This document shows positions 53,898 through 62,701 of a stretch of DNA of 64,000 bases, one piece after another (the first letter of the stretch is position 1; each line of letters begins with the position of its first letter). A program made the position numbers and the translations under genes. The notes under the pieces were generated by a model. That model did no database searches, had not been told where the DNA came from, and was given only the letters and a program-made list of their open reading frames with translations. The stretch lies in the NCBI RefSeq assembly GCF_000372725.1, contig NW_005199770.1, forward strand, positions 1,461,565-1,525,564. The letters are read 5' to 3'. This DNA is from Emiliania huxleyi CCMP1516. Its lineage: Eukaryota; Haptophyta; Isochrysidales; Noelaerhabdaceae.

Positions 53898-54773
53898 CTG
53901 CAGCTGCCGCCTGGCGCCAGAATTGTCGCACAAAAGAGCGTCGAAGCCGCCGCACGAGTCGGGCCCCACCACATCGCTCGCGCCGCGGCCGTCTCCTGCT
54001 CTTGCGGAGGGGCATCCGCTTCAACTTCTGAGAACCAGGACCCTTTATGTGCACTCGTCGCACGCAAGAGCTGCGGAGCTTGCCGACAACGCCAGCTTCA
54101 TCCAGCTGCCTTCACAATGCCTTGGCAAGCGGATGTCACGAAGGGCCACTTGGGTTGTCACCCGCACCACGCCAGCTGGGGTTGCTGCGAGTGGCGAGGC
54201 CCAGGCCAGACGTCGTTGGCGGGAGCGATGGTACGGCCAGATGGCTCTGTGACCCATGCCGCGAGCTACAGGCCCGGTCCCTGCCCAGGCAGCCTCGGCA
54301 CATCCCCACTCGGGCCCACACACATCCCGCACACTCACCTGCCGCCTCGAGCCCGCCGCCCCCGCGCGCGCGCCCCGGCCGGAGAGAGAGAGAGAGCAAG
54401 GGAGGCTGCCGGCTGGAGAGTGCCGGGAGTGCACCGATGAAAGTCGGGAGCGCCGCTGCCGGGTGGGAAGGACGGAAGGGGCGGCGGCGGCGGCGGCGGC
54501 AGGCCGTCGCTCACATGCAGTGGATGTCAGGAGGATTGGCACTTGTTACGTGAAAACCCGCTGGGACCCGGACGCCAGCACACACGGCTAGATTTCATGG
54601 CGGGGCCGCCTAGGCCCTGGGGTCGGAGTCAGAGTGTGTGTGGAGAGAAGTTTACCTTACCTTACCTACCTTAATCACTACGTATATAAAAATGATTCTT
54701 GAGGGAGAATAGAGCCGTACGTGCCGGCTGCCGCAAGATGACCCGATTGCACGTGCAGCTCAAGCGACAAGCC
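53898..54773. other. Intergenic, no gene supported
   Basis: GC-rich with a GA run (54385-54400), a GGC run (54480-54500) and TTTACCTTACCTTACCTACC (54650-54670), similar in style to the TTTACCTCTACC repeats at 35100 and 37400. AT-rich 54665-54700 may be 3' UTR. Confidence 0.35.
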
Positions 54774-57700
54774 TCACGGGGGGCGGTTCTGCTCGGGCGC
54801 TGCAAGGTAGCGACGCAGCCGCCGGCACTCGACATTCCTGAGCCCAAGCTGCAAGAGCTCTGCATCGGAAGCATCCTCGAGATCGGCCACCTCCTCGTAG
54901 CCAGCCTCGCGCAGCACCTGTGGCAACGTGAGCGGCTGTAAGTGGCCAGATTCTCCACACGCAGCGCGGCGTGGGGCCAAGTCCCCCGCGCCTCGGCAAG
55001 CCCGGGCCGCCGGGTCAGCTTTGCACTCGCCAAGAAGGCCTCCATCTGCGAGATCCCTTCTCCGCTGCCGCCGCCGCCGCCTCCACTGCCTCCACCGCCT
55101 CCACCACCGCCACCGCTGCCACCTCTGCTGCCTCCGCCGCCTCCGCCGCCTCTGCCGCCTCCGCCCGCCGCCGCCGCCTCGCCGCCCTGCACCCCCTCGG
55201 CGACGCCGTTCTCCACCTCCCCCCCGCCAAGCGCGCCGCGGCCGCCGCCCGCCGTGTCCCCCTCCTCCTCCGCCTTTGGCCCGGCGTCCGGCGCCGCCCT
55301 CCCGGCTTGCTCCACCGCCGCCTCGGAGCGCAAACGAATGATGTCGAGGAGCTGAGCTGCCTGCAGAGGGCGGGCACGCGGCACACCGTCACCGCGAGAG
55401 GGGAGAGGTTCGGCTCGGACGAGCCCCTCCTCAAGCGGCCTGCGCCGGCATCCCGCCCGCCGTGGGCTCGACGCCGAGCGTCGCGTGCGCGCGCCGCAGC
55501 GTCATCCCAATCCCCTGTTCTCACACCAGCAGCGCCGTGAAGCGACGCTGTTCACAGCTCATCGCCGCCTGGACGAGGTGTCCGCAGGCAGGCCGAGCGT
55601 CTCTAGGAGGTGTCTAGGAAGTGTCTAGGAGGTGTCTAGGCGAGACACCTCGTCCGCAGGCAGGCCGAGCGCGTCCTGGAGCAGCCTGACCCTGGAGCGG
55701 AAGGTGGGCGCTGGAGCGACGGCGGACTCATCGCTGCGCTCCTCCGCCTCGCACGAGCGCTGCGTCCTCTGAAGCGCCTCCGCCCTCGCCTCCTCCTCCT
55801 CCCCCGCCTCTGCGGCCCCGCGTGCGCCCTCCGCCGCCGCCTGCGTCGCCTGCGCCGCTGGCCTCTCCTTGGCGGACGGAGATGCCGCCCTCGCCCTCTC
55901 CGCCCCAGCCTCGGCCGCCCGGGCCGCCTTGTCCGCCTCTGCGCTCCTCTCCACCTCCACTCTGGCTGCTGCTGCGAGCGACGCCGCCCCCTCCGCCGAC
56001 GCGCCGCAGGCAAAGGCGTCATGGTCGTACTCCCAGAGCAGCTCGGCGAGGGCCCGCCCCTCGTCCTTGGACGGCGGGGCGCGCCGCCCGCCCTCACTGG
56101 TGCTAGCACTGGCACTGATGCTGGCACTGGCGCCACGCCCCGCGCGCCGAGCTGCGCCACCGTTGCTGCCGCCGCCGCTGCTTCGACCGCGGCTGCCGTC
56201 ACTGCAGTCGGCGCGCGGCGACGGCGGCGCCCACGCGAGCCGCTCTGCCTCCAGCACGGCCTGTGCTCGCCGCAGCGCAGCCGCGTCGACCGCCTCCTCC
56301 TTCTTGCTCGCGCGCTCCGCCTCGGCGTCTGCGGCGGCCTAATCTCGGACGATCTCGGGTGCGATCTCGGCCCATCTCCGCCTCGAGCGGCCGCGCGAGC
56401 AGCGCCTCCCGCCGCGCCTCCCGCTCCTTCTCCTCCTCCTCCTCCTGCCGCCGCCGCTCCGCCTCGCGCCGCGCGGCGGCCGCCTCCTCCTCCCTCGCCC
56501 GCTCGGCGCGGCGGCGCCTTCCCGGAGGCGCCTCCTCCTCGGGCGCAGGCGGGGCAGCCTCGCGCGCGCGCCGCGGAGTCGTAGCCCGCGCGGCGTTTGC
56601 GCGGCGGCGCGGCGTGAGCCTCTCCGCTTCGCGGCGCGCGTGCGCCCCCGCCACCACGAGCTCCGCCTAGTGTCGGGGGTGATCTCGAGTGATCTCGAGT
56701 GATCTCGAGTGATCTCGAGTGATCTCGAGTGATCTCGAGTGATCTCGAGTGATCTCGAGTGATCCAGGCCGATCTCGGGAGATCTCGGGAGATCTCGGGA
56801 GATCTCGAGTGATCCAGGGCGATCTCTCTCGCCTGCTCCTCTGCCACGAGATCGAACGCCACACGCTCCCGCCCACGGGCCAGAAAGACCCGCCGCCGCG
56901 CCGCATTCAGCCAGGCGAGCACAGCAGCGCTAGAGGCGAGGAGGGCAGCCGCCACCAGAGCGGAAGCCGCGCCCACGAGCCCGCCGACGACGCGCACGCA
57001 GACTTGCCTCCAGCTCTCACGAACCGCCTGCCCGTCGGCCTGCGGTATCAGCCGCCGCCGGAAGAGGCGAAGCAGCCGTCGCGGAATCAGACGCCACAGG
57101 GGCAGCAATGCTAGACAGATCGAAGTGACGAGGGCGGCTAAGGAAGTCAAAGTGTCGAAGTGGGCAAGCATCGACTCCAAAAGTGGCGATTCCCAGGCAT
57201 CGACCGCCGGTCGCTGCTCGCTGAGATCCTCCAAGCGGCAGTCCCGGAGCACACCATCCGCGAAGCGCAGCTGGAGCCCCTTGCCTAGTGAGCGGACACC
57301 AGCGCCAGGGTGTGAGTGTGCGGTACTCTGCAGTGTATTCCGGGCCTCGCTGGACCTCCAGGGCTACGCATGCTCAACACGTGCCCTCTCGAGCCCTGGT
57401 CAGAAGACGACCGGGGCCTGTGTTCCGCATCTAGGGCACCTTGCCGACGTGCTCGTCCATTGCAGGACCAGCCACCTCGCCGGGCTCGTCCCGTGAGAAC
57501 CCTTCCTCGCGGCAGTACCGCCGATCGCCGCGGCGGTGCCTGTCCGGCAGCCTGGGCGGGTCCCGGGTGAGGGTGGTGAGAAGGCTGTCGTAGCTCTTCT
57601 TGTTGCCGTTGAACAGGAGGGCGAGCCCCTTCCCGGCGTAGTCGTCGCCGCCAGCGGGCCCGGCAACCTCGGCGCGCGCTCCATACACGAGGCGGTCCCC

Positions 57701-58590
57701 ATTCTTCTTCTTCTCCGCGCCACCCGTGTAGTAGACCTGCTCGCCCACCGAGTAGCCCCCCGGCAGGGGCGGCGGCCGGTCCGGGCTGAGCTCGGAGAGA
57801 TAGCAATCGATGCTCTCAGTGTTGCCAGGGAACTTCACCGCGACCTCGCCATCCTCCCCGACGACGCGCCCAGTGACCACGCCGCGCTGGCCGTGCACCT
57901 GACAGGGCCAAGGCGTGCGGTCAAGGTGGCCCTCGGGGCGTTGTGTGTGTGTGTGTGTGTTGGTGGGTGGGTGGGTGTTTTTGGGGGGGGGGGGGGGGGG
58001 GCACCAGCTCTGTCCCCGTCGTCGAAAAACTCGCTTCTCCCAGAAAAGTAGACGTGATCGCCGACATTGTACCCGCCGGGCAGCTGCGGGGGCTCCCGGC
58101 TGAGCTGGTTGAGTACGACTTGAACGGTTCCCTTGTTGCCGTCGAAGAGCACCGTGAGGCCCTCTGCTGCTCTTGTAGGGCCGACAACTGTGCCTCTCAA
58201 ACCGAATTCCAGCCTGTCTCCGCTTGTAAACCCTTGGCTATTGCCGCTGAAGTACACGGTGTCGTCCAACGCGAACCCACCAGGTAGAGGCGGAGGTCGC
58301 TCGCGGCTGAGCGTGCCGAGGTAGCAGCTGACGCTCTCGCCTCCCCCAAAGCGCAGCTGCAGGCCCTCTCCCCAATACTCGCCTTCGCCCGGCCCGGCGA
58401 CCACGCCGAGCGCGCCATGAGTCAGACGCGTGCCGCTCTCAACGGTCCGGCTTGTCCCGTTGTAGTAAAGACGGTCGCCAACCGAATGGAGCCTCAGCTG
58501 CGGCGATGGCGCGAGGCGCACCTTGGCGGAGACGACTAGCTCATCGTCGAGCAAGAAGCCGGAGGAAATCACGTCTTTCAGCGACACCAT
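54774..58590 (-). CDS. Gene A: repeat-domain, membrane, coiled-coil and SAM protein
   Basis: Exons include 58590-58009, 57898-57445, 57284-56833, 56666-56382, 56338 to about 55665, and a last one ending at 54774. The ATG at 58590 starts MVSLKDVISSGFLLDDELVV. Five copies of an approximately 50-aa domain follow, of the form DRLxFGLRGTVVGPxxxxEGLTVLFDGNK...LSREPPxLPGG. Exon 3 finishes the last copy (KGLQLRFADGVLRDCRLEDL) and adds two membrane spans (LAALVTSICLALLPLWRLI, VGAASALVAAALLASSAAVL). Then come long Arg/Glu/Ala coiled coils, a polar linker, and a SAM domain (VLREAGYEEVADLEDASDAE LLQLGLRNVECRRLRRYLA). The introns 57899-58008, 57285-57444, 56667-56832 and 56339-56381 restore frame exactly and are GC-AG. 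The joins at 55000-55665 are approximate. Function unknown. Confidence 0.6.
56667..56832 (-). repeat. GATCTCGAGT tandem-repeat intron
   Basis: 166-nt intron of gene A with about 14 copies of a 10-nt unit, GATCTCGAGT, some varied to GATCTCGGGA. It is the purest example of the decamer filler; similar units occur at 4713-4906, 5685-5776, 4141-4247 and 56339-56381. Confidence 0.85.
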
Positions 58591-58671
58591 TTTTTGCCAG
58601 CCATAATTGGTCGATTGTGAGTCGAATCGATCAAGATTGGCACCTATACGCGCGGCAGAGCTCCGTTAGTA

Positions 58672-59798
58672 TCATCCTACTCTGGTCTGGTTGTTGGCGC
58701 CGTTCCGCTGCGCTCGTTTCATAACACTGCGTGTGGCCACCTCGAGGTGGTTCTTCACCGTCAGCGTGAAGGACGCATGCCGCGCCCAGCCCTCCGGCAG
58801 CGTCGCCGAGCCGGCCGCGCTGAGGTAGAGCGAGAGCTGCCCCTGCTGATTGGCGCCCTTCGGGTAGAGAAGAAGTGTCCTGCGGCAATATAGGCGTGAG
58901 ACGTGGGGAGTGGCACGGAGCGTCCCATCCTCGAGGCGGCCAAGGGAATTTGGGGTGCGTCGCACCAGTTGAATGCTCCGGCCTGGAAGGTAGGAGAGTA
59001 GAGCTTCGTCTCCTCGATCTTTGAGAAGCCCGGGATATGCCATGTGTACTCGCCGGAGGGGAGGGAGGGCAAAGGCTCCCGGCTGAGCTGGTTGAGTAAG
59101 AGTTGATAGTCTCTCTTGTTGCCGTCGAAGAGCACCGTGAGGCCCTCTGCGTGCGATGCAAGAGTAGGAGGGCCGACAACCGTGCCTCTCTCTCCGAATA
59201 TCAACACATCTCCGTTGTCGAAGGAGTATGAGGAGCCATTGTAGTACACGAGGTCGTCCGGCGCAAACCCGCCAGGTAGAGGTGGAGGCGGATCTCGCGT
59301 GAGATTGCGTAGGTAGCAGCCTATGGTGAGCTGGTTGTGGGCGAAACGCATTGCGACGGCCGTGCGGGCGAGATCACCAGCCGCTTGGCCAGCGACGCGT
59401 CCTCTCCAGCCGTAAACGAGCCGGTCGCCATTATCAAATTTCGTGCCTGTGCCGTTATAATAGAGCTCTTCGTCCAACGCGAACCCACCAGGTAGAGGCG
59501 GAGGTCGCTCGCGGCTGAGCGTGCCGAGGTAGCAGCTGACGCTCTCGCCTCCCCCAAAGCGCAGCTGCAGGCCCTCTCCCCAATACTCGCCTTCGCCCGG
59601 CCCGGCGACCACGCCGAGCGCGCCATGAGTCAGACGCGTGCCGCTCTCAACGGTCCGGCTTGTCCCGTTGTAGTAAAGACGGTCGCCAACCGAATGGAGC
59701 CTCAGCTGCGGCGATGGCGCGAGGCGCACCTTGGCGGAGACGACTAGCTCATCGTCGAGCAAGAAGCCGGAGGAAATCACGTCTTTCAGCGACACCAT
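58672..59798 (-). CDS. Gene B: repeat-domain protein with C-terminal MATH domain
   Basis: Exons 59798-58966 and 58879-58672, 346 aa. Residues 1 to about 112 (MVSLKDVISSGFLLDDELVV to ERPPPLPGGFALDE) are the same as in gene A. The rest (LYYNGTG, NGDRLVYGWRGRVAGQAAGD, CYLRNLTRDPPPPLPGG, LTVLFDGNKRDYQLLLNQLS) is nearly identical to gene C. A MATH domain follows: GEYTWHIPGFSKIEETKLYS, PTFQAGAFNW, then across the GT-AG intron 58880-58965 TLLLYPKGANQQGQLSLYLS and LPEGWARHASFTLTVKNHLE. The MATH domain is cut short before its last strands. It has no signal peptide, unlike gene C. It looks like an unequal-crossover product of A-type and C-type genes. Confidence 0.8.
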
Positions 59799-59879
59799 GC
59801 CAAGCCAGCCCCAACTAATCGATTGTGAGTCGAATCGATCAAGATTGGCACCTATACGCGCGGCAGAGCTCCGTTAGTA

Positions 59880-61255
59880 TCATCCTACTCTGGTCTGGTT
59901 GTTGGCGCCGTTCCGCTGCGCTCGTTTCATAACACTGCGTGTGGCCACCTCGAGGTGGTTCTTCACCGTCAGCGTGAAGGACGCATGCCGCGCCCAGCCC
60001 TCCGGCAGCGTCGCCGAGCCGGCCGCGCTGAGGTAGAGCGAGAGCTGCCCCTGCTGATCGTCGCCCTTCGGGTAGAGAAGAAGTGTCCTGCGGCAATATA
60101 GGCGTGAGACGTGGGGAGTGGCACGCCCCAGGAGCGTCCCATCCTCGAGGCGGCCAAGGGAATTCGGGGTGCGTCGCACCAGTTGAATGCTCCGGCCTGG
60201 AAGGTAGGAGAGTAGAGCTTCGTCTCCTCGATCTTTGAGAAGCCCGGGATATGCCATGTGTACTCGCCGGAGGGGAGGGAGGGCAAAGGCTCCCGGCTGA
60301 GCTGGTTGAGAAAGAGTTGATAGTCTCTCTTGTTGCCGTCGAAGAGCACCGTGAGGCCCTCTGCGTGCGATGCAAGAGTAGGAGGGCCGACAACCGTGCC
60401 TCTCTCTCCGAATATCAACACATCTCCGTTGTCGAAGGAGTATGAGGAGCCATTGTAGTACACGAGGTCGTCCGGCGCAAACCCGCCAGGTAGAGGTGGA
60501 GGCGGATCTCGCGTGAGATTGCGTAGGTAGCAGCCTATGGTGAGCTGGTTGTGGGCGAAACGCATTGCGACGGCCGTGCGGGCGAGATCACCAGCCGCTT
60601 GGCCAGCGACGCGTCCTCTCCAGCCGTAAACGAGCCGGTCGCCATTATCAAATTTCTTACCTGTGCCGTTGTAATAGAGCTCTTCGTCCAGTGCAAAGCC
60701 GCCAGGCAGGTGCGGAGGCTCCCGGCTGAACGCTGTGTGTTTGAACAAGACTTGAGAGTTTCCCTTGTTGCCGTCGAAGAGCACCGTGAGGCCCTCTGCT
60801 GCTCTTGCAGGGCCGACAACCGTGCCTCTCAAACCGAATTCCAGCCTATCTCCGCTTGTAAACTCGTGGCTCGCGCCGGCATAGTAAACAGTGTCACCCA
60901 CCAAGAACCCGTTGTGCAGCGGCGGCGGCGGCCGAGAGCTGAGAAGGCCGAAGTGCACGTCAGCGTCGGCCTCGTTGCCGGGAAATCGCACGGACCACAG
61001 GAGAGGGTCAGACGCCAGCCCAATCACTCTTCCCCGCCGGCCATGGACAAGCTCGTCACCGTTTGGGAGGCGCTCGCTGCTACCGACGTAGTAATAGCGC
61101 TCGCCGACGTAGATATCGGAGAAGAAATCATGCATGCCGTCGCCGGAGAAAAGATTTAAAACGTCGTCAAGGCTGAAGGAGAAGCCATCATCGTCGTCAG
61201 CGCTGAGCGCAGCGCAGCGCAGCGCCGGCGACAAGAAGGCCAGCAGCAGCAGCAT
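59880..61255 (-). CDS. Gene C: secreted-type repeat-domain protein with MATH domain
   Basis: Exons 61255-60180 and 60087-59880, 427 aa. The ATG at 61255 opens a signal peptide (MLLLLAFLSPALRCAALS), then an acidic stretch DDDDGFSFSLDDVLNLFSGD. Repeats of the approximately 50-aa domain follow: GDELVHGRRGRVIGLASDPL, SGDRLEFGLRGTVVGPARAA, NGDRLVYGWRGRVAGQAAGD and NGDVLIFGERGTVVGPPTLA, each ending in L-x-x-x-P-P-x-L-P-G-G. The C-terminus is the same MATH domain as in gene B (GEYTWHIPGFSKIEETKLYS; KGDDQQGQLSLYLS), with the intron at the same place (60088-60179). A signal peptide on a MATH protein is unusual and suggests lumenal use of the fold (inference). Confidence 0.8.
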
Positions 61256-61853
61256 CGATGGACGGTCACCGTTTGGCGCTCGCTCTAGTCGGTGATTATT
61301 AGCGAACGCGAGAGAAGGAGCTCGGTGCGCGAAGAGCAAACAGCCAACCACACGCGGCGGCGCGCTTTCAAGAAACACAGCGCGGGTAAGTAGAGGATGG
61401 AGCTCCTTACAAGATCCTGCTCGTGCAGGTGGGGACCCTGTCCTTCTCCCACCCCTCGTTTGGCGTGCCCGTTTTATTTATTTATTTATTAGCGGCTTGA
61501 GAGAACGACGAGAGTGGAAGACCGCGAGGTGGCATGGAGGTTGCTGCGAGAATTGGCGAGAGATTGCGAAGAGAGATAAATAGATAGGAAGAGGCCGTGG
61601 GCCCGTGGGCGGCGGCTAGCTATCACCACACTCCTCTCCTTAAGGTGGTAGCAAACCCTTGGCGCACGCATAATATCTTGGATGGCCGGCATGGGGCCTG
61701 AGGCGTCGCCCATGCTTGGTGCAAGTAGATGGTAGAATGCACTAATAGGCACGTCGCGCAAGGTCGGGATCGCAAGTTATGCCCGCATCAAGCGCCGATT
61801 CAGAGTCGTCCAGAGTCGTGGCACACACGCCGTGGCAGGCCGTGTAGCCACTG
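61256..61853. other. Intergenic upstream of gene C
   Basis: 61415-61445 is a reversed piece of the dispersed family (GCTCGTGCAGGTGGGGACCC). TTTATTTATTTATT at 61472-61485. 61498-61535 (GAGAACGACGAGAGTGGAAG) recurs at 62455-62490. No gene supported. Confidence 0.4.
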
Positions 61854-62124
61854 AGATGGCCTTATGACGACCCCATTTCGACATCGTCCCTAAGGCCTCT
61901 GCTCATGAGCTCCATGCGGGAATGACTGGCTCAACCAACTGATCACAAATTCTCTTGATATCTCGAAAAGGCGCCTAAAGTCTTCATTGTGACAGCATAA
62001 TTTGATGACTTCGATGTTGCAGAGAGAATTTGTGATCAGTTGGTTGAGCCAGTCATTCCCGCATGGAGCTCATGAGCAGAGGCCTTAGGGACGATGTCGA
62101 AATGGGGTCGTCATAAGGCCATCT
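61854..62124. repeat. Perfect 102-bp inverted repeat with 67-nt spacer
   Basis: 61854-61955 and 62023-62124 are exact reverse complements over 102 nt (outer end AGATGGCCTTATGACGACCC, inner end CAAATTCTCT), separated by 67 nt of AT-richer sequence. Transcription would give a long perfect hairpin. It has no coding content. It may be a young foldback element, a hairpin-RNA locus, or an assembly artefact at a palindrome. Confidence 0.9.
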
Positions 62125-62701
62125 GTGATCTGAGCAACCACACCGTCCGCCGTCCAGCACAATAAAATACTCCTCATCGCAAACCCCTGTCAGCAGTCCT
62201 CACCTCCGGGAATGTACGTAAGAGCCACATACACCCAAAATTGCGGTAGGGGGGTGGTCCTAAATAACTTTTTCCAGAGGAGGTACAGCAAAACTCCCTC
62301 GAACGACACTGGGCACGGGACTGGCGCGCACTGCGCACTGGCACTAACACAGGTACACCATAGAATTTATTTAAGAATCTCAGCGTTGCCGTCCAAGTGT
62401 TCCGTCGCAGAACGGGGCCGAGGAGAGCGATAGTGAGAGGATGAAGCGGCAGGAGAGAGAACGACGAGAGCGGGAAGACCGAGGGCCCAACTTCAGAATC
62501 GTGCTTTTTGGGTTCGTGGCAGCTAGATGCTAGTCGAGGGACTCGGTAGTTGTGACCCCCCTGAGTAGAGCTTTTGTGGTGCTGGTGTACTTCGGTGTAC
62601 GCAATAACGGGACAGGGTAGTCGTTCTCTCTAGCTCCCCTTCTAGCTCTTAGCATGAGCTGTTTGAAAAGGGCGGGGCTAGTTTTTCTTCTTTCTGGCGG
62701 C
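62125..62701. other. Spacer with dispersed-repeat copies
   Basis: 62175-62235 is related to 21620-21735 (GAATGTACGTAAGAGCCACA). 62310-62360 is the reversed dispersed family (GGGCACGGGACTGGCGCGCA, CACTGGCACTAACACAGGTA). 62682-62701 (TTTTTCTTCTTTCTGGCGGC) is the leader shared with ankyrin copy 2. Confidence 0.5.

Noticed and set aside
59809-60690. Dismissing the gene B/C similarity as the same locus assembled twice
   Set aside because: The copies differ at several scattered sites (for example PKGANQQ against PKGDDQQ, an extra CGCCCCAGGA-type insertion near 60125) and have different 5' parts, so a real duplication is more likely, though long reads would settle it.
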